Shown piece after piece: positions 1 to 8,040 of a stretch of 64,000 nucleotides of DNA. Under the pieces are notes generated by a model. The model searched no databases. It was not told where the DNA came from and saw nothing but the letters and a program-made list of their open reading frames with translations. The stretch is taken from NCBI GenBank assembly GCA_028867025.1, contig JAGWHC010000001.1, positions 251,695 to 315,694 of the forward strand. Reading direction: 5' to 3'. The position numbers and the translations under genes were made by a program. This DNA is from Microcaldota archaeon. GTDB lineage: Archaea > Micrarchaeota > Micrarchaeia > Micrarchaeales > CABMGC01. The stretch's first letter is position 1, and each line of letters starts with the position of its first letter.

Positions 1-846
1 CGTCTCGTTGTTGAAGTATGTTGTTACGTGGTACTGGAGCAGCTCCCACAGGTCGTCGATTATTATCTGCGGCGCTCCTGCGTTTATGTTCTGCTCAAGA
101 CGCTGGTTGATCCTCATTATGTCTACAAGCTTGTGAGTGAGGTCGTCCTCGCTCCTTTCTCCTGTTTCCAGGGTTATGCTGGGCCTCACGTCAACGGGCG
201 GAACAAGCAGCGTGTTTAGTATCAGCGCCTCGGGCCTGCTCGTCCTCGGGTCAACCCCGATTATCACCAGATCCTCATCGCTTATCTTCGCAAGCATGTC
301 GCGTATCTCGTCTGGCTTGAGCCTGCGCTCGCCCAGATAGAAGTACGTTGGCATCGAGAACTTGAGCTTCTCCTGCACGGTCTGGCAGTGCGGGCACTTC
401 TTCACGCTCTTGAGCCTCTTGAGCATGTCCTGCTCTGCATGCTTCTCCCCGTTGTTCTCGGGTGCGGGGTTTTCGGTGGCAATCTCTGCGGCTATCTCCT
501 CCCTGAAAACGCCTATCTGCTCGTTGTTGAGCAGTATGCGGTGGCACTTCTGGCACGTTGCCTGCAGAAGCATGTTGATTATCTTCGCGAACTCTGAATG
601 TATGACCGGCCTTACGAGCTCTATGTGGCCGAAGTGGCCCGGGCACGTCTTCGCCCTTCCCCCGCAGGTCTTGCATACAAGTCCAGGGTCTATGACACCG
701 AGCCTCTGGTCCAGGAGGCCGCCGTCGATCGGGTAGCCGTCCTCGTTGTAGGTATCGGGCACTGTGAGCTTCGCCACGCTGAGCTTCTTTATCTGCTCCT
801 GGGAGAAGATCCCGAATTTTATCTGCTTGATTATCTCCGCTTGCAT
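1..846 (-). CDS. rpoA1: DNA-directed RNA polymerase subunit A' (Rpo1N), N-terminal part
   Basis: This is the largest-subunit N-terminal half of archaeal RNA polymerase, which carries the clamp and, further on, the catalytic Mg site. The visible 282 residues begin MQAEIIKQIKFG and contain the N-terminal zinc site (CKTCGG...CPGHFGHIEL) and a second CQKC...CPHC zinc site. The gene runs off the left edge, so the active-site motif is not seen. The start ATG at 846 lies 3 nt after the rpoB1 stop, so this is the fourth gene of a tight rpoH-B''-B'-A' operon. Assignment is secure. The reading continues without interruption to base 1. Confidence 0.96.
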   Translation of the reverse strand, partial: MQAEIIKQIKFGIFSQEQIKKLSVAKLTVPDTYNEDGYPIDGGLLDQRLGVIDPGLVCKTCGGRAKTCPGHFGHIELVRPVIHSEFAKIINMLLQATCQKCHRILLNNEQIGVFREEIAAEIATENPAPENNGEKHAEQDMLKRLKSVKKCPHCQTVQEKLKFSMPTYFYLGERRLKPDEIRDMLAKISDEDLVIIGVDPRTSRPEALILNTLLVPPVDVRPSITLETGERSEDDLTHKLVDIMRINQRLEQNINAGAPQIIIDDLWELLQYHVTTYFNNET

Positions 847-848
847 TG

Positions 849-2678
849 CTATTCCTCCATACCTACCTGCGGCCTGATGTGCAGGCTCTTTATCTCGTCG
901 AGAAGCAGCTTGAAAGCGTAGCTTATCTCAACTTCGGCGAGCTTGTTGCTGTTGCAAAGCGGGCATACGTCTACGCGCTTCGCGTAGTCCCTGTATCCTA
1001 TGCTGCCGCACTCCTTGCATATGAGCACTGTTGCCTTGTCGCTCTGGTCGAGCATTCGCTCCTTGAGCAGGAGGCTCGCCCCGTAAGCGACCAGGACGTC
1101 GCGTTCCATCTCTCCGAATCTTAGTCCACCGAGCCTTGCCTTTCCTTCGGTAGGCTGGTGTGTGAGTATCTGCACCGTTCCCCTCGATCTGACCTGCATC
1201 TTGTTGCTGACCATGTGGTGCAGCCTGTTGTAGTAGACAATGCCCTGGAAGAGCTTGGCCTTGAAAGGCCTGCCGGTCACGCCGTCGTACATCACCTCCT
1301 CGCCGTACTTGTCGAACCCGTGCGCCTCGAGTATCTTGGCATAGTCCTCAAGCCTTTCGCTGCCCTTCTGGGAGAAGGCTGTCCCATCCGTCTTTGCGCC
1401 TTTCATTGCAGCCGCCTTTGCGCCCAGTGTCTCGAGCAGGTGGCCGAATGTCATTCTGCCGGGTATGCCGTGGGGGTTGAGCATGAGGTCTGGCACTACT
1501 CCCTGTTCGCTGAAGGGCATGTCCTCGTGAGGCACAACCAGCGCCACGACTCCCTTCTGCCCGTGCCTGCTTCCGAACTTGTCCCCTGATTCGGGCACTC
1601 GGAGTCCGCGCACCCTCACCTTAACTATCCTTGTAGCTCCAGGCGACTCAGTGAATATAACATCGTCTACGACGCCGTTCTCCCCAGGCTTCAGCACTAC
1701 AGAGTCATCCCTCGTCTTCTCCTCGAGTCCTCCGGCGCCGATGCTTTCCTCAAGGAATCTCGGGGGTGCGACCTTGCCTATCAGCACATCGCCTTCCTCG
1801 ACATTCATCTCAGGCTCTATGACTCCGTCCTCGCTCAGCTTCGAGTATGCGTGCTCGCCGAGGTAGCCCTCGGTTGTGGCGGGCGGTATCTTGAAGATGT
1901 CCTTCTGCCCTCCGGGATATCTTCGTTCCTCGTCGCTGTATGTCTTGTAGAACATGCTTCTTCCGAGTCCCCTGTCAACGGCGGCCTTGTTGAGCACGAC
2001 GGCGTCCTGCATGTTGTAGCCGTAGTAGGTGGAGAGGGCGACAACGAAGTTCTGCCCCGAAGCGTGCCTGTCTAGATGGAGCGACTCGTAAGCTGTGGTT
2101 GTTACCAGCGGGGCCTGGGGGTAGAAGAGTATGTAGGCCCTTGACTCGAATCTGAGGTTGAAGTTCGTGGCGTAGAGTCCCTGGGCCTGCTTGATGTAGC
2201 TTGCGAACATCAGGTGCCTTGGCGCGCTGTTCATTTCAGGGAACGGAGCTGTGTTCGCGGTGAACCCGAATATGGAGACGGGATCAACCTCGATGTGCGT
2301 ATGCTTCTCTGTCACGTCCGCGTCGGTCATCGCGACGAAGGCGTTCTCTTCCTCTTCGGCATCCAGGAACTCTATTATGCCGTTCCTTATCAGGTAGCCG
2401 AAGTCTATCTCCTTCTTCTCAAGCTTCTCCGCTAGCTCCTTTGTCAGTTTGGACTTGCCGCCCTCAGCTATCACGTAAGGTTTCCTGACCCTACCGCGGT
2501 CTGTGTTAATGTGAACCTCGTTAAGCTTCTCGAGGTAGGCGACGTTCACCTCTCCTGAGATTACCCCCTTGCGCCTTGCGGCCCTCACTTCCTCGACGTA
2601 GGCGAGCGGGTCCGCCACGTAGCCCATGGCTCTCCCGTTGAGATGAACATAACACTTTTCGCTTATCTTCTTGGCCAT
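849..2678 (-). CDS. rpoB1: DNA-directed RNA polymerase subunit B' (Rpo2C)
   Basis: This is the C-terminal half of the split second-largest RNA polymerase subunit (609 aa). It forms the hybrid-binding, wall and clamp part of the core. It carries the strongly conserved block SGDKFGSRHGQKGV, then the GIPGRMTFGHLLE region, and a C-terminal zinc ribbon (CKEC...CPLC). The open frame extends upstream to 2819, but the ATG at 2678 (MAKKISEKCYVHLNG) was chosen because the extra residues overlap rpoB2 and look non-coding. It starts 2 nt after the rpoB2 stop, so the two are co-transcribed. Confidence 0.96.
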   Translation of the reverse strand: MAKKISEKCYVHLNGRAMGYVADPLAYVEEVRAARRKGVISGEVNVAYLEKLNEVHINTDRGRVRKPYVIAEGGKSKLTKELAEKLEKKEIDFGYLIRNGIIEFLDAEEEENAFVAMTDADVTEKHTHIEVDPVSIFGFTANTAPFPEMNSAPRHLMFASYIKQAQGLYATNFNLRFESRAYILFYPQAPLVTTTAYESLHLDRHASGQNFVVALSTYYGYNMQDAVVLNKAAVDRGLGRSMFYKTYSDEERRYPGGQKDIFKIPPATTEGYLGEHAYSKLSEDGVIEPEMNVEEGDVLIGKVAPPRFLEESIGAGGLEEKTRDDSVVLKPGENGVVDDVIFTESPGATRIVKVRVRGLRVPESGDKFGSRHGQKGVVALVVPHEDMPFSEQGVVPDLMLNPHGIPGRMTFGHLLETLGAKAAAMKGAKTDGTAFSQKGSERLEDYAKILEAHGFDKYGEEVMYDGVTGRPFKAKLFQGIVYYNRLHHMVSNKMQVRSRGTVQILTHQPTEGKARLGGLRFGEMERDVLVAYGASLLLKERMLDQSDKATVLICKECGSIGYRDYAKRVDVCPLCNSNKLAEVEISYAFKLLLDEIKSLHIRPQVGMEE

Positions 2679-2680
2679 AA

Positions 2681-4156
2681 TCAATCCTTCTCTAGCTTGC
2701 CCAGGTCCTTGAGCTTGCCCTCGACCTGCTTCTCCTCGGCTCCGACGCTGATCTTCGCCATTATCGCAAGATACTTTGTGAGCCCGACGTCCAGTCCCTC
2801 CGGAGTCTCTGAAACGCATATCTTACCCCACTGCGTTCCGTGAACCTCCCTTGCATTGAAGTGCGGGTGCTTCTTTGCAAGCGGCGACTTCACCCTGCGG
2901 AGGTTGGTGTAAGTGCTAATGAGATTTGTGCGGTCGAGCACCTGCGAGACTCCGGTCTGGCCAGCGACCCATGTGCCTGTGCCCATCGCGTAGCTTATCT
3001 TCTCGGTTATCGTCTCCGGGCTGATTATCGTAGGTATGCTCAGCTTCCTGCCCCTCGCGCTTGCCCTCTCTATCTGGTACTTGACGTCCTTGACGAAGAA
3101 CCTGAACGCGTAGGCGAAGAGTTCCTCCATCAGCTGTCCAGAGTACTTGACTCGCTTGTTCGAGTAGTGGTCCTTGTCGTCCTGCGGGGCGAGCCTGTTT
3201 GCGACTATGCTTGCGCGCCTGGCCATCTGCAGTATGTACCTGCCCTTCTCCTTCCTCTCCTCAGGCTTTGTGCCTATGTGGGGCAGCAGGTAGGTGTCGA
3301 GCTGCGTCTCGGCGCGCTTCATCTGGTACTCCTTCGCCTGGCCCGGCGCCGAAAGCTTGCCGAGCTCGAGGAGCGCATCGCTTGGCCCGAGGTCCTTGAC
3401 CTCGCTTATCTCTATGTTGAGCATCATGTCGTTCTTGTATGCGAGCACGTCGCTAGAAGCATCGAGCATCTCGCTGACCTGTATGCCTAGGGCGCGCAGT
3501 ATCAGTATCATTCCAACTGCCTTGTGCAGCGTCGGGAATTCGACGCTGAAGGCTCCGGTCTGGTTCCTTGCCACGACCGTTCGTGCCCTGAATCCCGGAG
3601 CCGTAGAGAAGACCTTGCTTGTCACCTCGGCTCCGCTCTTCTCCTTGCTCGTGATTATGCGGTTTGGTGCCAGGTCCTCGAGGCCGATGAGCACTCGCTC
3701 AGTTCCCTTGATTATGAAGTACCCGCCAGGGTCGTCAGGGTCCTCGCCGTTCTCGATCAGCTGGCCCTTCGTGAGCGTGCGGAAGTGGCAGAGGTTGCTC
3801 CTCACCACTATCGGCAGCTCGCCGATGAACACCTCGCCGTAGCTTGCCTCCTTCTCTATGCCCCTTATGACGGGCACGAACTCGAGGAACATCGGCGATG
3901 AGTAGGTGAGGTTCCTCAGCCTCGCCTCGTTGGGGAGTATGCTCCTCCTCGAGCTGTCCGCCTCGATGACAGAGGGCTTGTCCAGCCTTATCTTCCCGAG
4001 CTTGAGGGAGAATCCCTCTACGCTCGGCTCTATCGTTCCCTGCTGGTCTATTATCTTCTGTATGTCCTGCTCTACGAAGCGGTTGAAGCTCTCTATCTGG
4101 TGCTGCACCAGAGAGTTGGAACTGAGGTAAGAATCCAGTAGTATGTTTTTCTTCAT
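2681..4156 (-). CDS. rpoB2: DNA-directed RNA polymerase subunit B'' (Rpo2N)
   Basis: This is the N-terminal half of the split B subunit (491 aa), providing the protrusion, lobe and part of the fork. Recognisable blocks are SSPMFLEFVPVIRG, GEVFIGELPIVVRSNLC, GGYFIIKGTERVLIGLE and the C-terminal FNAREVHGTQWGKICVSETP, where the chain normally joins B'. The split at this point occurs in many archaea. It lies between rpoH and rpoB1 in the canonical order. The ATG at 4156 fits the family N-terminus (SYLSSNSLVQHQIESFNRFV). Confidence 0.96.
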   Translation of the reverse strand: MKKNILLDSYLSSNSLVQHQIESFNRFVEQDIQKIIDQQGTIEPSVEGFSLKLGKIRLDKPSVIEADSSRRSILPNEARLRNLTYSSPMFLEFVPVIRGIEKEASYGEVFIGELPIVVRSNLCHFRTLTKGQLIENGEDPDDPGGYFIIKGTERVLIGLEDLAPNRIITSKEKSGAEVTSKVFSTAPGFRARTVVARNQTGAFSVEFPTLHKAVGMILILRALGIQVSEMLDASSDVLAYKNDMMLNIEISEVKDLGPSDALLELGKLSAPGQAKEYQMKRAETQLDTYLLPHIGTKPEERKEKGRYILQMARRASIVANRLAPQDDKDHYSNKRVKYSGQLMEELFAYAFRFFVKDVKYQIERASARGRKLSIPTIISPETITEKISYAMGTGTWVAGQTGVSQVLDRTNLISTYTNLRRVKSPLAKKHPHFNAREVHGTQWGKICVSETPEGLDVGLTKYLAIMAKISVGAEEKQVEGKLKDLGKLEKD

Positions 4157-4171
4157 CTGGACCAGCTAACG

Positions 4172-4399
4172 CTACCTCTCGACAACAAGCCTGTAGTAAG
4201 TGTAAGCCTTGCCAAAATCCTCGCGCTCTATCTCGAGCACGTCGCCAGCCTTTGCGCTTAGCTTCTTCGCCTGTGGGTCGCTGACCAGTATCTTGGGCAG
4301 GTTGCCGACTGTTATGCCAAGGGTGGAAAGCACGCTGTTGATGTCGTTGCGACTCATGATTCTGTGCGTGGGCACGAGGTCGTGTTCTCGCTTACTCAA
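4172..4399 (-). CDS. rpoH: DNA-directed RNA polymerase subunit H (Rpo5)
   Basis: This is the small archaeal RNA polymerase subunit homologous to the C-terminal domain of eukaryotic Rpb5 (75 aa). It has the family pattern: HDLVPTHRIMS near the start, then a conserved LP.I...DP.....A..GDVLEI.R....G....YR.VV layout. The start codon is TTG at 4397-4399, preceded by a Shine-Dalgarno-like AGGTGG (4402-4408). A TATA element (gcttataaatac, about 4446-4457) lies upstream, so this is the promoter-proximal gene of the polymerase operon. Confidence 0.95.
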   Translation of the reverse strand: MSKREHDLVPTHRIMSRNDINSVLSTLGITVGNLPKILVSDPQAKKLSAKAGDVLEIEREDFGKAYTYYRLVVER

Positions 4400-4528
4400 C
4401 GATCCACCTAAAAGAAGGGTTACACTAACGTTGTCAGTAGTCTGAAGTATTTATAAGCAGGGCAAAGGTATATATAGTTGTTTGCGTGCCGCGAGAGTGC
4501 CACCAAACCGAAAATCAAAGGTCAGGAT

Positions 4529-4789
4529 TCACTGCTTTTTTAGCGCCCAGATTATTTTATCTTTTGTGAGGTCCGTCTGCCTAAGTATCTCGCTCAGGTT
4601 GTGCTGGCCGAGCTCTCTGCTCCGTCCGCCTATCTCCACCTGGGTCAGGTGCGGGCCGTTTCGCTCCTTCATGATCAGGTGGTCGCCCTTCACTCTAACC
4701 ACGTCGTATCCGAGGGAATCGAGCACGCTGACCATCTCTTTTCCTGAGATGACAAGCCTGCTGTTTCCGTTGTGCCTGTACTTTGGCAT
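4529..4789 (-). CDS. HicA-like (YcfA) small RNA-binding/toxin-family protein
   Basis: This 86-aa protein has the double-stranded-RNA-binding-like fold signature of the HicA/YcfA family: SGKEMVSVLDSLGYDVVRVKGDHLIMK, in which the histidine of GDH sits at the catalytic-histidine position of HicA mRNA interferases. No HicB antitoxin ORF lies within several kilobases, so it may be a solitary housekeeping or orphan toxin-like protein. A TATA box (about 4815-4822) about 25 bp before the ATG suggests a leaderless transcript. Family call is good; toxic activity is not shown. Confidence 0.72.
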   Translation of the reverse strand: MPKYRHNGNSRLVISGKEMVSVLDSLGYDVVRVKGDHLIMKERNGPHLTQVEIGGRSRELGQHNLSEILRQTDLTKDKIIWALKKQ

Positions 4790-4888
4790 ATGATGCGACT
4801 ACAACTGCGGGAGCCGCTTATATAAATTTTGACTTTAGATTCGAAAGCCGGAAAATTTGCTCTGAAAATAAATCGCTGATTGGCGTTT

Positions 4889-5183
4889 TTGTAGAGAATG
4901 CTTATATAGGAGGAGATGCAAAAGTAGATTTGAGATGAGGAAATGGTGAACCGTTGGGTATACACGCCTGGTCTCGGCTCCAACATAAGGAGGCCGAAGG
5001 ACCACTTCGGTTACTGAGAGCCATAGCCTCGAACGCGAACTTCTTTTAAAAACTTGGCAAGGGCAAGAGTCTGGGGAGAACTCTCTGCTGAAGCAAACCA
5101 ATTGACGCAAGCGCCATCTCTGGCCTTTGCGCTGTGCCGGTTCTGCTTCCGGGCTTGGGAATGGAATGAAAAGGGGAGATCAA
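4889..5183 (+). other. Untranslated structured region with two TATA-like elements
   Basis: About 380 bases lie between the divergent HicA-like gene and the CxxC protein. A TATA box (cttatata, 4890-4897) would start transcription near 4917. A second one (ttttaaaaac, about 5044-5053) would start near 5075. Between them is a strong hairpin (4969-5003) with arms ggtct-cggc-tcc and gga-gccg-ggacc, interrupted by small bulges. Downstream are further hairpins: AGAGT/ACTCT at about 5066-5085, CGCAA...GCCA/TGGC...TTGCG at about 5106-5132, and CCGG/CCGG near 5137-5152. It could be a non-coding RNA or a long regulatory leader of the 5184 gene. No match to SRP RNA, RNase P RNA or tRNA motifs was found by eye. 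Confidence 0.4.
4943..5017 (+). CDS. Possible 24-residue micro-ORF
   Basis: The ATG at 4943 opens a 24-codon frame (MVNRWVYTPGLGS then NIRRPKDHFGY, stop TGA 5015-5017). It lies about 25 nt downstream of the transcription start predicted from the TATA box at 4890, and a GATGAGG sequence just upstream could pair with 16S rRNA. The composition (W, Y, R, P, D, H) is protein-like. However, the same bases form a strong hairpin, so the region may instead be an RNA gene. I do not recognise the peptide. Low confidence. Confidence 0.25.
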   Translation: MVNRWVYTPGLGSNIRRPKDHFGY

Positions 5184-5456
5184 ATGATGGACGAAAAAAT
5201 GCTTGAACTTCGTGAAATGCTTGCAGGGCAATGCGCCTTCTGCGAGCGCGAGCTCGGCGAGGGCGAGCAGAGAGTGGTACTGCCTGCCTACGTGCAGGAG
5301 CGCGACCGCTTCGTGCGCGAGGGCGTAGTTGGGCAGCGCGTCATCTGCGTTGAGTGCGCGATGGGCCTCAAGAGCAGGGAGAGGGCACGCGCGAAGCGCG
5401 CGACGCAGAGCGAAGTGAGACGCGTCGTGGCGTTCCTGCGAATGCTGCAGGGCTAG
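5184..5456 (+). CDS. Small CxxC zinc-binding-type protein, function unknown
   Basis: This 90-aa protein has two cysteine pairs (CAFCE near residue 17 and CVEC near residue 54), which could hold one zinc ion, and an Arg-rich C-terminal helix (SRERARAKRATQSEVRR). The start was set at the ATG of 5184 because ggggag lies 7 nt before it; an ATG follows directly at 5187. A longer frame from 5127 lacks a ribosome-binding site. It stands alone in front of kae1 after a structured leader. The role is unknown; nucleic-acid binding is only a guess from the basic tail. Confidence 0.6.
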   Translation: MMDEKMLELREMLAGQCAFCERELGEGEQRVVLPAYVQERDRFVREGVVGQRVICVECAMGLKSRERARAKRATQSEVRRVVAFLRMLQG

Positions 5457-5527
5457 CGTTAGCCGCCGCGCCGAAGAGCGGCGTTCAAGCGCTAATGTTA
5501 ATATAGTCGGGCTGAAAATTGTAGAGT

Positions 5528-6502
5528 ATGCTGACGATGGGAATAGAGAGCAGCGCCCACACGTTCGGGGTGGGCATAGCGGACAACGGCAAAGTTCTTG
5601 CGAACGAGAAGCTGATGTACGACGTGGGCAGCAGGGGCATGATCCCGTCAAAAGTCGCAGAGACCCACGTGAGGAACGCACGCACAGTCGTCAGGATGGC
5701 TCTTGAAAAGGCGGAAGTCGGCATAAAAGAGATAGGGGGCGTGGGCTACACCAAGGGCCCTGGCATAGGCGCGTGCCTGCAGGTCGGCCAGCTTACGGCA
5801 AAAACAATAGCCAACGGTCTTGGAGTGAAGATCGTACCTGTGAACCACGCTGTTGCGCACGTAGAGATAACAAAACACGAGACCAAACTCAGAGACCCGA
5901 TTGCACTTTACGTGAGCGGGGGCAACTCGCAGATACTGAAGCTTACTGGCGAGCCCTTCAGGCACTACCAAATACTCGGCGAGACATTCGATGTGGGCGT
6001 GGGCAACATGCTCGACGCCTTCGCGAGAGAGATAAAGCTCAGGCCCGCGTGGGGCTCGACAGTGGCAAAGCTGGCGATAAACGGCAACTACATAGAGATG
6101 CCCTATACAGTCAAGGGCATGGATTTTGCGTTCACCGGCCTTCTCACCTATGCGTCAAGCCTTGCTGGCAAGAAAAACAAGGAAGACCTGTGCTATTCGA
6201 TACAGGAGACATCATTCGCCATGCTGTGCGAAGCCACGGAGCGCGCGCTGCTGCTTACAAACAGCGATGAGCTTGAGGTTTGCGGCGGTGTCGCCCAGAG
6301 CACGAGGCTGCAGGAGATGCTGAGAAGCGTGTGCAAGGAGCACGGGATGAGATTCGGAGTCGCGCGGAACGAGTACAACGCGGACAACGGCGGCATGATA
6401 GCTTACGTTGCTGAGCGGATGCTGAAAAGCGGCAAATCGGAGCCGCTGGATAGGTGCGACATACAGCAGAGATACAGGATTGACAAGGCGGTCGTGGTAT
6501 GA
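5528..6502 (+). CDS. kae1: tRNA threonylcarbamoyladenosine biosynthesis protein Kae1 (KEOPS catalytic subunit)
   Basis: Kae1 (324 aa) transfers the threonylcarbamoyl group to A37 of ANN-decoding tRNAs within the KEOPS complex. It has the ASKHA fold. Visible motifs are the N-terminal GIESSAHTFGVG, the metal-binding histidines in NHAVAHVE (H107, H111), the nucleotide-binding YVSGGNSQ and GETFDVGVGN blocks, and the C-terminal CGGVAQS...YNADNGGMIAY. Its stop overlaps the bud32 start by 4 nt (ATGA), so the two are translationally coupled. In many archaea these two are fused into one protein; here they are separate. Confidence 0.96.
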   Translation: MLTMGIESSAHTFGVGIADNGKVLANEKLMYDVGSRGMIPSKVAETHVRNARTVVRMALEKAEVGIKEIGGVGYTKGPGIGACLQVGQLTAKTIANGLGVKIVPVNHAVAHVEITKHETKLRDPIALYVSGGNSQILKLTGEPFRHYQILGETFDVGVGNMLDAFAREIKLRPAWGSTVAKLAINGNYIEMPYTVKGMDFAFTGLLTYASSLAGKKNKEDLCYSIQETSFAMLCEATERALLLTNSDELEVCGGVAQSTRLQEMLRSVCKEHGMRFGVARNEYNADNGGMIAYVAERMLKSGKSEPLDRCDIQQRYRIDKAVVV

Positions 6503-7086
6503 GAAAGCTGAGCGAGGGAGCGGAGGCGAAGGTCTTCGAGACCAGGGTATTCGGAGTTGAAGCTGTAGTGAAGCTGAGGCAGAAGAAGGCCTACAGGATA
6601 ATGGAGCTTGATGAAACCCTGAGAAGGACGCGCACCAGGAAAGAAGCGAGGGCGATGCTGAGAACATCTGAGGCAGGGGTCAGCGTGCCTAGGGTCTTAG
6701 GCCTTGGAAAATTCTCTATCTACATGGAAAAAGTTAGTGGCAAACTGCTAAAGGACGTGCCTGGCAAAAGGGTTTCGTTTGCCAACATGGGCGCGATGCT
6801 TGCTAAGATGCATGCAGCGAATGTGACACACGGAGATTTCACGCCTGCAAACGTGATGGTCAGCGGCAGAAGGATGTATATTATAGATTTTGGTCTTTCG
6901 GACATAAGCAACAGTATAGAGGACAGGGCGATAGATCTTCTGCTCATGAAACGCTCGATAAGCGAAAGACAGTACAAGGAACTTGCGGGGTCGTACGCCA
7001 AAGCTTACGCAGAATCAAAACGGGTTTTTTCGAGGCTTGCGGACATAGAGCGCCGAGGCAGATATCAGATAAGGACACTTGCATAG
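6499..7086 (+). CDS. bud32: KEOPS subunit Bud32, small atypical protein kinase/ATPase
   Basis: Bud32 (195 aa) is the kinase-like ATPase that supports Kae1 in t6A synthesis. It has the minimal piD261/Bud32 kinase layout: glycine-poor N-lobe with GAEAKVF, catalytic loop HGDFTPANVM (Asp about 113), and IIDFGLSD as the DFG motif (about 129-134). The basic C-terminus (ERRGRYQIR) is typical of the family. It overlaps kae1 by 4 nt and is convergent with the next gene, 10 nt away. Confidence 0.95.
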   Translation: MRKLSEGAEAKVFETRVFGVEAVVKLRQKKAYRIMELDETLRRTRTRKEARAMLRTSEAGVSVPRVLGLGKFSIYMEKVSGKLLKDVPGKRVSFANMGAMLAKMHAANVTHGDFTPANVMVSGRRMYIIDFGLSDISNSIEDRAIDLLLMKRSISERQYKELAGSYAKAYAESKRVFSRLADIERRGRYQIRTLA

Positions 7087-7096
7087 CAGATTGTTT

Positions 7097-7843
7097 TCAT
7101 CTGACCATCTGCCACGCCATCTGCCCTCTACGAAGGACAGTTGCGTGCCTGGAGAAGGAGATGTCCTCTTCCAGGGACTCCGACGCCTTGTTGAATTCTG
7201 CAACGCCCTTCTCTCCGCGGGTTTCTTTGAGATAGCTTTTCAGAAGCTCTAGGGGAACTTCTGCGGGGTGGCTCTTGCTGATGAGCTCCGCAATCCTTGC
7301 AAACTTCTTGGCTGCCACATCACCTGTAGAGAACTTGAGGTTATCTGAATTCTGATAAGTTATCGCGTCGGCTACAACGTGGGAAAACTTGTTTATCGCC
7401 ACGGCGTTCGGCTCTTGCGTTGAAGCCACAGTCCAGAAAGGGTTCGATTCTTGGAGTGCCATTTCTATTAGGGTGTGGAAGTAGTAGTCGAGCGCGTCCT
7501 CACTGGCTGCGCTGTTTCTTGGAGGGACTACTCCGTGGAGCAGGATTGTCGCCGAATCGCCGCTGGGAATCAGGGTGGAGAAAAACGCGTATCCTTCATC
7601 GAAGAACAATGAACTGCCTTTTTCCCCTTCAGCCTTGAGATTTGCGTCTACGAACTTCTCCACTCTGGGGCCTTTTGATACGATTCTGAGCTCGCGCTCT
7701 GATCTGCGTGAAACCTCTGCCAAATCGCTTGTGTCCCAGAGCATCGGAGGCTCAAACCGCGCGTGCAGCTCCTTGCGCGCAGTGGCCCAGGCTAGCTCGC
7801 CTACCTCCTGCACCCTTCTCTCCCCGACCAGCTTTGTGCTCAT
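7097..7843 (-). CDS. Hypothetical protein, 248 aa
   Basis: I do not recognise this protein. It is soluble, with no membrane segment or signal peptide. It has an acidic-to-neutral composition with a helical C-terminal third (LLKSYLKETRGEKGVAEFNKA). A central stretch (ATILLHGVVPP...DYYFHTLIEMALQE) looks like an alpha/beta core. It lies 18 nt downstream of the tiny eL41 gene on the same strand, so the two could be co-transcribed. Convergent with bud32. Confidence 0.6.
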   Translation of the reverse strand: MSTKLVGERRVQEVGELAWATARKELHARFEPPMLWDTSDLAEVSRRSERELRIVSKGPRVEKFVDANLKAEGEKGSSLFFDEGYAFFSTLIPSGDSATILLHGVVPPRNSAASEDALDYYFHTLIEMALQESNPFWTVASTQEPNAVAINKFSHVVADAITYQNSDNLKFSTGDVAAKKFARIAELISKSHPAEVPLELLKSYLKETRGEKGVAEFNKASESLEEDISFSRHATVLRRGQMAWQMVR

Positions 7844-7861
7844 TTGAACACGAAAAGGAAA

Positions 7862-7984
7862 CTAGAGCTCGCCGACTCTCCTCTTCTGCGCCCTCTTCAT
7901 TCTCTTCCTGCGCTTCTTGACCCACTTCCAGCGCATCCTTCCCTTCTTCTTCCATTTCCTAGGTATGCTTCCCAAAATAAACAC
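7862..7984 (-). CDS. rpl41e: Ribosomal protein eL41 (tiny basic peptide)
   Basis: This frame encodes a very basic peptide whose core is [19 protein letters not shown] followed by [14 protein letters not shown], closely matching the Lys/Arg/Trp-rich eL41 ribosomal peptide (about 25-40 aa in other species). It has no ATG in the right place. The candidates are GTG at 7984 (40 aa), TTG at 7975, or an ATA at 7966 immediately before the conserved core. The GTG is favoured because a TATA-like attaaaat lies about 25 bp upstream. The identity is likely; the start is uncertain. Confidence 0.7.
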   Translation of the reverse strand: MFILGSIPRKWKKKGRMRWKWVKKRRKRMKRAQKRRVGEL

Positions 7985-8040
7985 TCGCTATGACGAATGA
8001 GATTTTAATACTACTTATCTATATTAATGGTGTGGTTTGA

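Noticed and set aside
849-1589. Plus-strand frames over rpoB1 (for example 1158-1589)
   Set aside because: The minus-strand protein is unmistakable RNA polymerase, so these are antisense shadows in a GC-rich gene.
4458-4528. TATA-like ggtatatatag before a short stretch as an independent RNA gene
   Set aside because: It is short, and the stretch fits the divergent promoter area of rpoH and the end of the HicA-like gene; no structure is evident.
4943-5017. Reading the hairpin at 4969-5003 as part of a tRNA or SRP RNA
   Set aside because: It lacks a T-loop TTCGA, an acceptor stem and the conserved SRP GGAAGG.GCAGC tetraloop motif.
4835-5681. Long minus-strand open frames (4835-5110 and 5046-5681) over the region before kae1
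   Set aside because: They run antisense to kae1 and the CxxC gene, have low-complexity Arg/Ser/Leu composition and no ribosome-binding site; they are shadows.
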